Shown here piece after piece: positions 28,409 to 40,583 of a DNA stretch of 64,000 nt. Both the position numbers and the translations under genes were made by a program. Position 1 is the first letter of the stretch. Each line of letters starts with the position of its first letter. The stretch spans positions 620,001 through 684,000 of the forward strand of contig NZ_OU745390.1 of NCBI RefSeq assembly GCF_916618955.1. Direction: 5' to 3'. The stretch is from Pseudomonas sp. Marseille-Q3773. GTDB taxonomy: Bacteria > Pseudomonadota > Gammaproteobacteria > Pseudomonadales > Pseudomonadaceae. The notes beneath the pieces are model-generated. The model did no database searches. It saw nothing but the letters and a program-made list of their open reading frames with translations, and was not told the DNA's origin.

Positions 28409-30337
28409 ATGACCCTGCTCAAATTCAGCGATGTGTCCCTTGCATTCGGCGCCATGCCGCTGCTGGACCACGTGTCCTGGCAGATCGCTCGTGGCGAGCG
28501 GGTGTGCATCATCGGCCGCAACGGCACCGGTAAGTCAAGCATGCTGCGCCTGGTCAAGGGCGAGCAGAAGGGCGACGACGGCGAGATCTGGCGTGCTCCG
28601 GGGCTGAAAATCGGCGAGCTGCCACAGGAGCTGCCGGTGGCCGACGAGCGTACGGTGTTCGACGTAGTGGCTGCCGGCCTGGATGGCGTCGGCGAGCTGC
28701 TGGCGCAGTTCCATCACCTGAGCCTGAATATCCAGGGCGATGAAGACCTGGAGAAACTCATGCACGTCCAGCACGAGCTGGAAGCCCGTGACGGCTGGCG
28801 CCTGCAGCAGGTGGTGGAAAGCACCCTCAGCCGCCTGCAACTGCCGGCCGACAAGACTCTGGCCGAATTGTCCGGTGGCTGGCGCCGCCGCGTGCTGCTG
28901 GCCCAGGCGCTGGTCTCGGAGCCCGACCTGCTGTTGCTTGACGAACCGACCAACCACCTGGACATCGGTGCCATCGCCTGGCTCGAAGAGGCCCTGCGCG
29001 GTTTCAACGGCGCGGTGCTGTTCATTACCCACGACCGTTCCTTCCTGCAGAACCTGGCCACGCGCATCCTCGAACTGGACCGTGGCGGCCTGATCGACTG
29101 GAACGGGGACTATGCCAGCTTCCTGGTGCACAAGGAGGCCGCGCTGGCCGCCGAGGAAACCGCCAACGCGCTGTTCGACAAGCGCCTGGCCCAGGAAGAG
29201 GTGTGGATCCGCCAGGGCATCAAGGCCCGCCGTACGCGCAACGAAGGCCGTGTACGTGCGCTGAAGGCGCTGCGCGTGGAGCGCAGCGAGCGCCGCGAAC
29301 GCCAGGGCAAGGCCAACATCCAGATCGAGGCGGCGGAAAAGTCCGGCAAGCAGGTAATGGTGCTGGAGAACGTCAGCTTCCATCACCCCGACGGGCCAAT
29401 GCTGGTGAAGGATTTTTCCATGGTCCTGCAGCGCGAGGACCGCATCGGCCTGCTGGGTGCCAACGGTACCGGCAAGACTACCTTGCTCAAGCTGATGCTC
29501 GGTGACCTGCAGCCGACCTCCGGCAAGGTCGAGCGCGGCACCAAGCTGGAAGTGGCCTATTTCGACCAGATGCGCCACCAGCTGGACCTGGAAAAGACGG
29601 TGATCGACAACCTGGCCGAAGGCCGTGACTTCATCGAGATCGATGGCCAGAACCGCCATGTGCTGAGCTACCTGGGCGACTTCCTGTTCAGCCCGCAGCG
29701 TGCCCGTACGCCGGTCAAGGCGTTGTCCGGTGGTGAGCGTGCCCGGCTGTTGCTGGCCAAGTTGTTCAGCAAGCCGGCCAACCTGCTGGTGCTGGACGAA
29801 CCGACCAACGACCTCGATGTGGAAACCCTCGAGCTGCTTGAAGAGGTACTGTCCAACTACAAGGGCACCGTGCTGATGGTCAGCCACGACCGGGCCTTCC
29901 TCGACAACGTCGTCACCAGCACCCTGGTGTTCGAGGGCGAGGGCAAGGTGCGCGAATACGTGGGGGGCTATGAAGACTGGATCCGCCAGGGTGGTTCGCC
30001 GAAACTGCTGGGCGTGACCGAGAGCAAGGGCGGCAAGTCCGAGCTCAACAGCGCGGTGGTCGAGAAGGTCGAGGCCAAGCCTGCGCCGGCGCCGGTTGCT
30101 GCGGCGGCCGACAGTTCGAAGAAGAAGCTCAGTTACAAGCTGCAGCGTGAGCTGGAGATGCTGCCTGGGCAGATCGACGAGCTGGAGCAGCGCATGGCCG
30201 AAGCTCAGGAAGAGGTGAATGCGGCGGGGTTCTATCAGCGGCCGATTGCGGAAACCTCCGCAGTGCTGGCGAAGATCGAGAAGCTGCAGGCCGAGCTGGA
30301 TGTACTGGTCGAGCGCTGGGCCGAGCTGGAAGGCTGA
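28409..30337 (+). CDS. uup: ABC-F ATPase Uup
   Basis: The 642-residue protein has two ATPase domains and no membrane segment, the ABC-F layout of ribosome-associated factors. Walker A motifs are GRNGTGKSS (about 38) and GANGTGKTT (about 352); signatures are LSGGW and LSGGE; Walker B motifs are LLLLDEPTNHLD and LLVLDEPTNDLD. The lysine- and arginine-rich interdomain linker and a C-terminal coiled coil (about 575-642) are typical of Uup. It is implicated in genome stability and ribosome function. ATG 28409 follows GGAG; the upstream open frame is not used. Confidence 0.92.
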   Translation: MTLLKFSDVSLAFGAMPLLDHVSWQIARGERVCIIGRNGTGKSSMLRLVKGEQKGDDGEIWRAPGLKIGELPQELPVADERTVFDVVAAGLDGVGELLAQFHHLSLNIQGDEDLEKLMHVQHELEARDGWRLQQVVESTLSRLQLPADKTLAELSGGWRRRVLLAQALVSEPDLLLLDEPTNHLDIGAIAWLEEALRGFNGAVLFITHDRSFLQNLATRILELDRGGLIDWNGDYASFLVHKEAALAAEETANALFDKRLAQEEVWIRQGIKARRTRNEGRVRALKALRVERSERRERQGKANIQIEAAEKSGKQVMVLENVSFHHPDGPMLVKDFSMVLQREDRIGLLGANGTGKTTLLKLMLGDLQPTSGKVERGTKLEVAYFDQMRHQLDLEKTVIDNLAEGRDFIEIDGQNRHVLSYLGDFLFSPQRARTPVKALSGGERARLLLAKLFSKPANLLVLDEPTNDLDVETLELLEEVLSNYKGTVLMVSHDRAFLDNVVTSTLVFEGEGKVREYVGGYEDWIRQGGSPKLLGVTESKGGKSELNSAVVEKVEAKPAPAPVAAAADSSKKKLSYKLQRELEMLPGQIDELEQRMAEAQEEVNAAGFYQRPIAETSAVLAKIEKLQAELDVLVERWAELEG

Positions 30338-30357
30338 TCGGCGTCAGCCTGGGCCGG

Positions 30358-30397
30358 CGTCTTCGCGGGCAAGCCCGCGAAAGGGCCGGTACAGGTC
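30358..30397. repeat. REP element
   Basis: TCTTCGCGGGCAAGCCCGCG with AAAGGGCCGGTACAGGTC is a standard pseudomonad REP lying between the convergent uup and usp genes. Confidence 0.8.
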
Positions 30398-30400
30398 AAA

Positions 30401-30841
30401 TCATTCTTTTTTCTGCAGCCTTACCGCCAGCACATCGCACGGCGCACCATGCAGCACGTCATTGGCCGTGGAGCCCAGCAGCAGCGCCAGGCCATGGCGC
30501 CCGTGGCTGCCGACCACGATCAGGTCGCATTTCTGATCCTTGGCCAGCTGGTGGATTTCCTGGCGTGGCTGGCCATAGGTCAGGTGCGAGTCGCCGCGGT
30601 GGATATCCGGGTACTTGTTGAACAGGCGTTCCATGCGCTCCTTGGCCTGGTCGAACTGCTGCTGCTGCAGTTGCGACAGGTCCATGGGTACGTCACCGCC
30701 GAACGCCATGGCCATCGGCTCGACGATATGTACCAGTGACACCTTGGCGTTCGACGGTGCCGCCAGCGCCATGGCGCGTTTGATCACCGGGTCGCATTCT
30801 TCGGTCAGGTCGACGGCGACCAGAAGATGTTCGTATTGCAT
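30401..30841 (-). CDS. Universal stress protein (UspA family)
   Basis: The 146-residue cytoplasmic protein has the single Usp fold. It starts MQYEHLLVAVDLTEECDP and carries the ATP-binding-type loop VGSHGRHGLALLLGSTANDVL near residue 112, with the G-2x-G-9x-G(S/T)-like spacing present. This points to an ATP-binding, UspFG-type member. ATG 30841 follows AGGAG at good distance. Members respond to starvation and stress; the specific role is unknown. Confidence 0.88.
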   Translation of the reverse strand: MQYEHLLVAVDLTEECDPVIKRAMALAAPSNAKVSLVHIVEPMAMAFGGDVPMDLSQLQQQQFDQAKERMERLFNKYPDIHRGDSHLTYGQPRQEIHQLAKDQKCDLIVVGSHGRHGLALLLGSTANDVLHGAPCDVLAVRLQKKE

Positions 30842-30951
30842 GAGCGGAACTCCTGACAATCGCGATAGAAGAAGTATGGTCGCTTTCGGGCGGGTCTTCC
30901 GTGAAAAATGGCTAACCGGCTCATTTGCAACGTTTTATGGGAACTACTGAT

Positions 30952-31389
30952 ATGACGGTATTGCTGGTGGTGTCAATCCTTGCGCTGATTCTCAGCCCGC
31001 TTTCCTGGCTGCGCACCTCGCGCAAGCAGAATGAGCAGATGAAGCTGCGCCTCGAGGCACGGCGCATGGGCCTGGCCATGCAGCTGGCGCCGCAGCAGTG
31101 GCCGCACTGGCTGGAAAGGCAGCCGCCAAGCCCGTGCCCGCAATACCACCGGGCGCGCCGTCGCGGGCATGAGGACAGCTTCAGCTTCTGGCAGGTCAGC
31201 CCCGGGGTGTGGTGGAACCAGTGGCGCGAACCCTGTGAAGACCCGCGCTTCATGCAGCCCCTGGCGCGTTTGCCGGCCAGCGTCTACAAGGTCGAAGCCG
31301 ATGCACGGATGATCGCGCTGTACTGGACCGAGCGCGGCGAAACGGCTGTGTTGCAGGATGTTGCCTATGTCCTCGAAACGCTGGCCTGA
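30952..31389 (+). CDS. Small membrane-anchored hypothetical protein
   Basis: The 145-residue protein has one N-terminal membrane helix (residues 2-18, LLVVSILALILSPLSWL). A basic, methionine-rich amphipathic stretch (QMKLRLEARRMGLAMQL) and a compact cytoplasmic domain with aromatic residues (WQVSPGVWWNQWREPCEDPRF) follow. I recognise no named domain. ATG 30952 is chosen for the helix; ATG 30937 is possible. It is divergent from usp and stands alone before the fadB leader. Confidence 0.7.
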   Translation: MTVLLVVSILALILSPLSWLRTSRKQNEQMKLRLEARRMGLAMQLAPQQWPHWLERQPPSPCPQYHRARRRGHEDSFSFWQVSPGVWWNQWREPCEDPRFMQPLARLPASVYKVEADARMIALYWTERGETAVLQDVAYVLETLA

Positions 31390-31440
31390 GACCTGTCCTG
31401 CGAGGGTACGCGGCACTTGTTGAACCTCTACAACGACAAA

Positions 31441-31486
31441 GCGGCGGCTTGGCATACCCTGAAGGGGTGGGGTGCCAAGTCGCCGC
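31441..31486. terminator. Terminator-like hairpin after the membrane-protein gene
   Basis: GCGGCGGCTTGGCA pairs with TGCCAAGTCGCCGC with one mismatch, and a CCCT/AGGG mini-stem lies in the 18-base loop. The stem is strong, but only three Ts follow on each side, so a terminator role is uncertain. Confidence 0.45.
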
Positions 31487-31752
31487 TTTGCGTTCTGCTG
31501 CGCAGAAAGGCCAGGCAGGCCGGGTATTCATTCAAGCAAGTGGCAGTGTAGCTGCCAGGGATTGCCGCGCAAGCAAAAAAACGCAAGCGTTTTCCCGTCG
31601 CCCGTGGTCAATCGCTGACATGAATGGTCAGCGATCACTGTCATCATGTTTTGTACCTGGGCGATACAAAATGACCGGAAAGTCGCGTTTTCACCCCGCT
31701 CGTGAGCATTTGACAACGCCGATCTTTTCGGAGAATGTGTGCACACCCAAAT

Positions 31753-31779
31753 CAAACGGGCGTATGAATTGAGCGTTTG
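31753..31779. promoter_or_regulatory. Possible split PsrA-type half-sites upstream of fadB
   Basis: CAAACG at 31753-31758 and CGTTTG at 31774-31779 are inverted and 15 bases apart. PsrA sites are (G/C)AAAC-N2-4-GTTT(G/C), so these have the right half-sites but too wide a spacer. Confidence 0.25.
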
Positions 31780-31905
31780 TATGTCACGCCAAGCCATACT
31801 TCCGACTAGCGCGCTGACGGGTGTGCCTGGGGCAGGGCAGCTTGGCCTGCTTTTGCTGCAGCGATCGGCGTGTACGTTCAGCTTCCATATCGTGGAGATC
31901 AGTTG

Positions 31906-34053
<2,148 letters not shown>

Positions 34054-34069
34054 GCGGTCAACGAGCTAG

Positions 34070-35260
<1,191 letters not shown>

Positions 35261-35278
35261 TCGCGTTGACGGACAGCG

Positions 35279-35310
35279 ACCGGGGCCTTGTGCCCCGGTT
35301 TTGTTTTTTC
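35279..35310 (+). terminator. Rho-independent terminator of fadBA
   Basis: CCGGGGC pairs with GCCCCGG across a CTTGT loop (35280-35298), followed by a T-rich tract (TTTTGTTTTTTC). It lies 20 bases after the fadA stop. Confidence 0.9.
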
Positions 35311-35334
35311 AGGTTTTTTCAAGAGGTGGGCAAC

Positions 35335-35586
35335 ATGCAGATACAACCAGGCATATACCGGCATTACAAAGGGCCTGAGTACCGTGTCTTCAGTGTTGCG
35401 CGGCACTCCGAAAGCGAAGAGTGGATGGTCTTCTACCAATGCCTGTATGGTGATTACAGCTTCTGGGTACGGCCACTTTCGATGTTCGAGGAGTCCGTCG
35501 AGGTTGACGGGGAACAGGTGCCACGCTTTGCTTTGGTCAAGGCCGAAGAGGGGCTGTCCGGGCTGCTGGGCAAGTCGCAAGCGTGA
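35335..35586 (+). CDS. DUF1653-family protein
   Basis: The 83-residue protein has the compact DUF1653 fold: QPGIYRHYKGPEYRV, then FYQCLYGDYSFWVRPLSMF. The function is unknown. Members often sit beside unrelated housekeeping genes, as here between fadA and topA. ATG 35335 follows AAGAGGTGGG. It is probably its own transcript, since a terminator precedes it. Confidence 0.85.
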   Translation: MQIQPGIYRHYKGPEYRVFSVARHSESEEWMVFYQCLYGDYSFWVRPLSMFEESVEVDGEQVPRFALVKAEEGLSGLLGKSQA

Positions 35587-35596
35587 CAGACCGAAC

Positions 35597-35625
35597 TTGA
35601 CCTCACACTTTTGCCACTATATATA
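35597..35625 (+). promoter_or_regulatory. Sigma-70 promoter of topA
   Basis: TTGACC (35597-35602) and TATATA (35620-35625) are 17 bases apart, near-ideal spacing. The start site would be near 35632, 55 bases before topA. It begins right after the DUF1653 stop codon. Confidence 0.7.
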
Positions 35626-35686
35626 GCGGTGCCGCGTCTGGCACCTGACGCGTTTTTCATCTTCAGATTCAGGAATACTCCGATCC

Positions 35687-38296
35687 ATGGGCAAATCGCT
35701 GGTCATTGTGGAATCCCCGGCCAAGGCCAAGACCATCAACAAGTACCTGGGCAACCAGTACGTGGTGAAGTCGAGTATCGGCCATATCCGAGACCTCCCC
35801 ACCAGCGGTTCGGCCAGCGCCAGCAAAGAGCCGGCCGCCAAGCGTGGCAAGGCCGCGGGTGAGGCTCCGGCGCTGTCGCCGAAGGAAAAGGCCCGCCGCC
35901 AGCTGGTCGCACGCATGGGCGTCGACCCGGACCACGGCTGGAAGGCCAAGTACGAGATCCTGCCCGGCAAGGAAAAGGTGATCGAAGAGCTGCGCCGCCT
36001 GGCCAAGGACGCCGACACCATCTATCTCGCAACCGACTTGGACCGCGAAGGGGAAGCCATTGCCTGGCACCTGCGCGAGGCCATCGGTGGTGACGACAGC
36101 CGCTACAAGCGTGTGGTGTTCAACGAAATTACCAAGAAGGCCATCCAGGATGCCTTCTCGCAGCCGGGCGAGCTGGACATCGACCGGGTCAATGCCCAGC
36201 AGGCGCGGCGCTTCCTCGACCGTGTGGTCGGCTATATGGTTTCGCCGCTGCTGTGGGCCAAGATTGCCCGCGGCCTGTCTGCCGGCCGTGTGCAGTCGGT
36301 GGCGGTGAAGCTGGTGGTAGAGCGCGAGCGCGAGATCCGTGCGTTCATTCCGGAAGAGTACTGGGAAATCCACGCCGACCTCGGCACCGCCAAGAACGCC
36401 AAGGTGCGCTTCGAAGTGGCGCGCGAAAAGGGCGAGGCCTTCAAGCCGCTGAACGAAGCCCAGGCCATGGCTGCGCTGGAGAAGCTCAAGGCCTCCAGCT
36501 ACAGCGTGGTCAAGCGCGAAGACCGCCCGACCAGCAGCAAGCCGTCGGCGCCGTTCATTACCTCCACCCTGCAGCAGGCGGCCAGCAACCGCCTGGGCTT
36601 CGGGGTGAAGAAAACCATGATGATGGCCCAGCGCTTGTACGAAGCCGGCTACATCACCTACATGCGTACCGACTCGACCAACCTGTCGGCCGACGCCCTG
36701 GACATGGCGCGCAGCTACATCGAACGTGAATTCGGCAAGCAGTACCTGCCGGAGGCGCCGCTGGTGTATGGCAGCAAGGAAGGCGCCCAGGAGGCGCACG
36801 AAGCGATTCGCCCTTCCGACGTCAACACCCACCCGACCAAGCTCAGTGGCATGGAGCGCGACGCCGAGCGCCTGTACGAGCTGATCTGGCGTCAGTTCCT
36901 GGCCTGCCAGATGCCGCCGGCGCAGTACCTGTCCACCAGCGTCACCGTGGCTGCTGGCGACTTCGAGCTGCGGGCCAAGGGCCGTATCCTCAAGTTCGAC
37001 GGTTACACCCGTGTGCTGCCGCAGCAGAGCAAGCCGGGTGAAGACGACGTGTTGCCGGAAATGGTCCAGGGTGAAGCGCTGAAGCTGATCCAGATCGACC
37101 CGAGCCAGCATTTCACCAAGCCACCGGCGCGCTTCACCGAAGCCAGCCTGGTCAAGGAAATGGAGAAACGCGGCATCGGCCGTCCATCGACCTACGCGGC
37201 GATCATCTCGACCATCCAGGACCGTGGCTATGTGACCCTGCACAACCGCCGCTTCTACTCGGAGAAGATGGGCGACATCGTCACCGAGCGCCTGTCCGAG
37301 AGTTTCTCCAACCTGATGGACTACGGCTTTACCGCCGACATGGAAGAGAACCTCGACGACGTGGCCCAGGGTGAGCGAGACTGGAAGAACGTGCTCGACG
37401 AGTTCTATGGCGACTTCAGCAAGAAGCTGCAGACTGCCGAGTCCAGCGAAGACGGCATGCGCGCCAACCAGCCGACCATGACCAACATTCCGTGCAAGGA
37501 ATGTGGCCGCCCGATGATGATTCGTACGGCCTCGACCGGCGTCTTCCTCGGCTGCTCGGGCTACAGCCTGCCGCCGAAAGAGCGCTGCAAGGCCACCGTG
37601 AACCTGGTGCCGGGCGATGAGATTGCCGCCGATGACGAGGGTGAATCGGAGTCCCGTGTGCTGCTGGGCAAGCATCGCTGCCCGATCTGCGCCACGGCGA
37701 TGGACGCCTACCTGCTGGACGAGAAGCACAAGCTGCACATCTGTGGTAACAACCCGGATTGCGCCGGCTATGAGATCGAAGAAGGCAACTATCGCATCAA
37801 GGGCTACGAAGGGCCGAGCCTGGAATGCGACAAGTGCGGCAGCGAGATGCAGCTGAAGACGGGCCGTTTCGGCAAGTTCTTCGGTTGCACCAACCCGGCC
37901 TGCAAGAACACCCGCAAGCTGCTCAAGAGCGGGGAGGCGGCGCCACCGAAGATGGACAAGGTGGATATGCCTGAGCTCAAGTGCGAGAAGGTTGACGATA
38001 CCTACGTGCTGCGTGATGGCGCTTCGGGGCTGTTCCTGGCCGCCAGCCAGTTCCCCAAGAACCGTGAGACGCGGGCACCGCTGGTGCTGGAGATCGTGCC
38101 GCACAAGCACGAGATCGATCCGAAGTACCACTTCCTGTGCGATGCGCCGCAGAAAGACCCGGATGGTCGCCCTGCAGTGATTCGCTACAGCCGCAAGACC
38201 AAGGAGCAGTACGTGCAGTCCGAAGTCGATGGCAAGCCGACCGGCTGGAAGGCGTTCTACGACGGCAATGCGTGGAAGGTTGAAGACAAGCGCTGA
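35687..38296 (+). CDS. topA: DNA topoisomerase I
   Basis: TopA relaxes negatively supercoiled DNA through a transient 5'-phosphotyrosine link. The 869-residue product has the Toprim domain first ([29 protein letters not shown] near 115). The active Tyr is in [12 protein letters not shown] near residue 322. Three C-terminal zinc ribbons are visible: [17 protein letters not shown] and CDKCGSEMQ with their partner cysteines. A fourth, cysteine-poor repeat ends the protein (about 765-869). Length and architecture are typical of gammaproteobacterial TopA. Confidence 0.96.
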   Translation: MGKSLVIVESPAKAKTINKYLGNQYVVKSSIGHIRDLPTSGSASASKEPAAKRGKAAGEAPALSPKEKARRQLVARMGVDPDHGWKAKYEILPGKEKVIEELRRLAKDADTIYLATDLDREGEAIAWHLREAIGGDDSRYKRVVFNEITKKAIQDAFSQPGELDIDRVNAQQARRFLDRVVGYMVSPLLWAKIARGLSAGRVQSVAVKLVVEREREIRAFIPEEYWEIHADLGTAKNAKVRFEVAREKGEAFKPLNEAQAMAALEKLKASSYSVVKREDRPTSSKPSAPFITSTLQQAASNRLGFGVKKTMMMAQRLYEAGYITYMRTDSTNLSADALDMARSYIEREFGKQYLPEAPLVYGSKEGAQEAHEAIRPSDVNTHPTKLSGMERDAERLYELIWRQFLACQMPPAQYLSTSVTVAAGDFELRAKGRILKFDGYTRVLPQQSKPGEDDVLPEMVQGEALKLIQIDPSQHFTKPPARFTEASLVKEMEKRGIGRPSTYAAIISTIQDRGYVTLHNRRFYSEKMGDIVTERLSESFSNLMDYGFTADMEENLDDVAQGERDWKNVLDEFYGDFSKKLQTAESSEDGMRANQPTMTNIPCKECGRPMMIRTASTGVFLGCSGYSLPPKERCKATVNLVPGDEIAADDEGESESRVLLGKHRCPICATAMDAYLLDEKHKLHICGNNPDCAGYEIEEGNYRIKGYEGPSLECDKCGSEMQLKTGRFGKFFGCTNPACKNTRKLLKSGEAAPPKMDKVDMPELKCEKVDDTYVLRDGASGLFLAASQFPKNRETRAPLVLEIVPHKHEIDPKYHFLCDAPQKDPDGRPAVIRYSRKTKEQYVQSEVDGKPTGWKAFYDGNAWKVEDKR

Positions 38297-38310
38297 TCCT
38301 TGAGTGCTGT

Positions 38311-38341
38311 GATTGGGGCCGCTTTGCGGCCCCAATCATTT
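38311..38341 (+). terminator. Hairpin terminator after topA
   Basis: GATTGGGGCCGC and GCGGCCCCAATC make a perfect 12-base stem with a TTT loop. The following T tract (ATTTAT) is short, so termination may be partial. Confidence 0.65.
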
Positions 38342-38385
38342 ATGATGCAGTTATCCGCCTTGCAGCCTCATGGGAGGGCACCGAG

Positions 38386-38901
38386 ATGGCCCAGGAACTC
38401 TACACCCGCACCAACCAGAAATTGTTCTTCGCCGGCCTCGCCCTGGAGTCCATGGCCAAGGCCGAACAAAGCCAGGCAATGAACGCCCAGGGCCTGGTCC
38501 AGGCTGAGCGTGAATCGGCGCTGTTTCACCTGTACGGCGCGCTGTTGGGGCTGTGCCATGAGATCGGTGGCTTCTACCGCTTGCCTGTCGTTGCTACAGT
38601 CGAACAGGCACTGGCCGACGACGCCCTGAACGGCATCGCCATCCCGGAAGTGGCCGAGCTGCTGGAGCTGGCCCGCCAGCGTGAAACCTGGCTGGCACAG
38701 ATGCTAGGTGCTTATGCCGATTTGTTCCGACCACCGGTCGCGAAGAAAACACCGAAAACCGACGTTACCCAGCCGCTGATCCAGGCCGTCAATCTCGATG
38801 AACCCGAGCATCCGGCGCTGTCACGCGCGGAGCTGGAAAGCTGGCGCAGCAACCTCAAGGGCCTTGTAAGACGTTTCCGTGATGCGTTGAGTGAGTGCTG
38901 A
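38386..38901 (+). CDS. Conserved hypothetical protein (DUF6586-like)
   Basis: The 171-residue protein is predicted to be all helical and soluble (MAQELYTRTNQKLFFAGLAL; LELARQRETWLAQMLGAYADL). It resembles a pseudomonad family of unknown function usually found between topA and sulA. ATG 38386 follows GGGAGGG. There is no signal peptide. The name DUF6586 is from memory of this locus and is the least sure part. Confidence 0.7.
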   Translation: MAQELYTRTNQKLFFAGLALESMAKAEQSQAMNAQGLVQAERESALFHLYGALLGLCHEIGGFYRLPVVATVEQALADDALNGIAIPEVAELLELARQRETWLAQMLGAYADLFRPPVAKKTPKTDVTQPLIQAVNLDEPEHPALSRAELESWRSNLKGLVRRFRDALSEC

Positions 38902-38951
38902 TAGCCGCTACGGCTGGTACAATACTGGCCTTTCGCGGAGAACTGCCATTT

Positions 38952-39185
38952 ATGTCTACGTCGTTTCTGGAAATTGTCGAGTTGCCTGATGGCCGCATCG
39001 AACTGCGTCGTGCCGAGGATGAGGGCTCTCTGGTAACCCTGGATTTTTCGGAAGACGCCAAGGCGTTCCTGCAGGGCCAGCATGTGGAAGTGGCCAAGGC
39101 CATGCTCAGTGTGGGCGTGCAGATGGCCGGTCGCCTGATGGACGGCGAACTCGAGCGTGATGAAGGGCCACGCGTGCTGCATTGA
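38952..39185 (+). CDS. Small conserved hypothetical protein
   Basis: The 77-residue acidic protein starts MSTSFLEIVELPDGRIELRR and is mixed beta/alpha (LVTLDFSEDAKAFL; VAKAMLSVGVQMAGRLM). I recognise no family. The start is 50 bases after the preceding gene; GCGGAG lies a little far upstream. In P. aeruginosa too, small unnamed genes lie between topA and sulA. Confidence 0.7.
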   Translation: MSTSFLEIVELPDGRIELRRAEDEGSLVTLDFSEDAKAFLQGQHVEVAKAMLSVGVQMAGRLMDGELERDEGPRVLH

Positions 39186-39233
39186 TAGACAGCAACTGTC
39201 AGGTGTTTAGCTAAAGCAGGCAAAGCCTGAACA

Positions 39234-39710
39234 TCAGCCGAGGCGGATGTTCAGGCTTTGTGCGTTTCCGGTGCTGGCGGCACGCAGCAATTGCTGGCGT
39301 GCAGTGGCGTTGATATTGCCCAGCCAGCTGACCACTGTATGGCTGCGGCCCAGGCGCAGCGCCTCGCAGGCCAGTTGCAGCGGGCTTTGATTGCCGCGAG
39401 GGTGCAGCAACAGGATGCGTTCACGGTTGAGCCCGGCGTCGCGCAGCCAGGCCTGGGTCAGGCTTGACGGCGGGGCGATCAGTGTCAGCCAGCGGCTCTC
39501 GTCTTCTTCGCTCAATTCGCGCAGAACCGGCGCCAGCAGGCTGTGGCAGTGCCCGGGGGCGCCGCGCAACGACAGTTCGCTGAACAGCTCGGGCTGGCTG
39601 CTCTTGCGCGCCACTTCGCTGGCTTTCAGGCCTGGCAATACGGGCTGGGCGAGGAATGCTTCGAACAATGGCAACTGGGCTTGCTCGGGTGCGTAAATGA
39701 ACTGCTGCAT
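39234..39710 (-). CDS. sulA: SOS cell-division inhibitor SulA
   Basis: SulA binds FtsZ and halts division while DNA is damaged. The 158-residue product has the SulA core FSELSLRGAPGHCHSLLAPVL (about 43-63), the WLTLIAPPSSL strand and VVSWLGNINATARQQL. Its N-terminus (MQQFIYAPEQAQLP) is shorter than in E. coli. It lies 13 bases downstream of lexA on the same strand and should be co-transcribed from the LexA-controlled promoter. Confidence 0.9.
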   Translation of the reverse strand: MQQFIYAPEQAQLPLFEAFLAQPVLPGLKASEVARKSSQPELFSELSLRGAPGHCHSLLAPVLRELSEEDESRWLTLIAPPSSLTQAWLRDAGLNRERILLLHPRGNQSPLQLACEALRLGRSHTVVSWLGNINATARQQLLRAASTGNAQSLNIRLG

Positions 39711-39723
39711 GACGCCTCCTGGA

Positions 39724-40332
39724 TCAGCGGCGAATGACGCCGACGCTCAAACCCTCGATCACCAGTTCCTGTTCTTTCAGGTCGACTTCGATGGGGGCGA
39801 ATTCGGGGTTTTCGGCAAGCAGCCAGACCTTGCTGCCTTCACGCTTGAAACGCTTGACGGTGACCTCGTCGCCGATTCGGGCCACGACGATCTGGCCGTT
39901 GCGTGCTTCGCGGCAGGTATGCACCGCCAGCAGGTCGCCATCGAAGATACCAACGTCCTTCATGCTCATGCCCTGCACGCGCAACAGGTAGTCGGCTTGG
40001 GGGTGGAAAAAGTCGGGGCTGATGTTGCAGGATTGCTCGATGTGCTGTTCGGCGAGGATCGGTGCACCGGCGGCAACCCGGCCGATGATCGGCAGGCCGC
40101 TTTCTTCGGCCTTGGCTTCCAGGCCGGGGATGCGGATGCCACGAGAGGCGCCCGGGGTCATCTCGATCGCACCTTTGCGGGCGAGGGCCTTGAGGTGCTC
40201 CTCGGCGGCGTTGGGCGACTTGAAGCCCAGCTCCTGAGCGATCTCGGCGCGCGTCGGCGGGAAGCCGTTGTCTTCCAGGCAACGCTTGATGAACGCGAGG
40301 ATTTCGGCTTGGCGTGGCGTCAGTTTCAACAT
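39724..40332 (-). CDS. lexA: SOS repressor LexA
   Basis: The 202-residue repressor has an N-terminal winged helix (about 1-65, with [21 protein letters not shown]). The RecA-stimulated cleavage site is Ala88-Gly89 in RVAAGAP. A Ser123-Lys160 dyad (GMSMKD; VTVKRF) drives self-cleavage. The gene is autoregulated, as shown by two LexA boxes over its promoter. It heads an operon with sulA. Some P. putida strains have a second lexA elsewhere; this one has the classical CTGT-N8-ACAG specificity. Confidence 0.96.
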   Translation of the reverse strand: MLKLTPRQAEILAFIKRCLEDNGFPPTRAEIAQELGFKSPNAAEEHLKALARKGAIEMTPGASRGIRIPGLEAKAEESGLPIIGRVAAGAPILAEQHIEQSCNISPDFFHPQADYLLRVQGMSMKDVGIFDGDLLAVHTCREARNGQIVVARIGDEVTVKRFKREGSKVWLLAENPEFAPIEVDLKEQELVIEGLSVGVIRR

Positions 40333-40342
40333 GTTGGGCGCT

Positions 40343-40358
40343 CTGTCTTTTTGTACAG
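40343..40358 (-). promoter_or_regulatory. LexA box 1 (perfect) before lexA
   Basis: On the minus strand CTGTACAAAAAGACAG has all eight consensus positions. It is the nearer of two boxes to the lexA start codon and lies downstream of the -10 element. Confidence 0.9.
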
Positions 40359-40361
40359 TGA

Positions 40362-40377
40362 CTGGGATTATATACAG
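40362..40377 (-). promoter_or_regulatory. LexA box 2 (one mismatch) before lexA
   Basis: On the minus strand CTGTATATAATCCCAG has CCAG in place of ACAG. It covers the -10 TATAAT. Its centre lies 19 bases from that of box 1, so the two boxes face nearly the same side of the helix. Confidence 0.85.
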
Positions 40378-40394
40378 TACTGGGTGCGCTGCAA
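40367..40394 (-). promoter_or_regulatory. lexA-sulA promoter
   Basis: On the minus strand TTGCAG (40389-40394) and a perfect TATAAT (40367-40372) are 16 bases apart. LexA box 2 overlaps the -10. Confidence 0.75.
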
Positions 40395-40515
40395 GCTATC
40401 CGCAGCAAGAAAGCTGCGAAACGGCGCTGCAGCCCCCGGCGAGCGCCGCTCCCGTTTTGAGGCTTGCAGCATGAAGCACGGCGCCTTTTAATGGCGACCG
40501 ACCGGTCACCGAGCC

Positions 40516-40544
40516 TTGACAGAAGCAGGGCTGAAACGTATGTT
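40516..40544 (+). promoter_or_regulatory. Sigma-70 promoter of psrA
   Basis: A perfect TTGACA (40516-40521) and TATGTT (40539-40544) are 17 bases apart. The -10 lies inside the first PsrA palindrome. Confidence 0.75.
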
Positions 40545-40559
40545 TCAAACACCTGTTTG
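40533..40559 (+). promoter_or_regulatory. Tandem PsrA operators
   Basis: GAAAC-GTAT-GTTTC (40533-40546) and CAAAC-ACCT-GTTTG (40546-40559) are two adjoining palindromes, both perfect. They match the known PsrA consensus (G/C)AAAC-N2-4-GTTT(G/C). They cover the -10 and start site, which fits autorepression relieved by long-chain fatty acids. Confidence 0.85.
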
Positions 40560-40583
40560 TCTGGCGGAGTAGTCGGAGTAGTC

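Larger units (their letters stand above)
31390..31905. other. Gene-free leader of fadBA, rich in dyads
   Basis: This 516-base stretch has no plausible gene. It holds several inverted repeats: 31441-31486 (near-perfect 14-base arms), 31578-31593 (AAAACGC-AA-GCGTTTT), 31611-31635 (9-base arms ATCGCTGAC/GTCAGCGAT) and 31649-31671 (TTTTGTA/TACAAAA). Split half-sites CAAACG and CGTTTG lie at 31753-31779. It probably holds the promoter and operators of fadBA. Confidence 0.6.
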
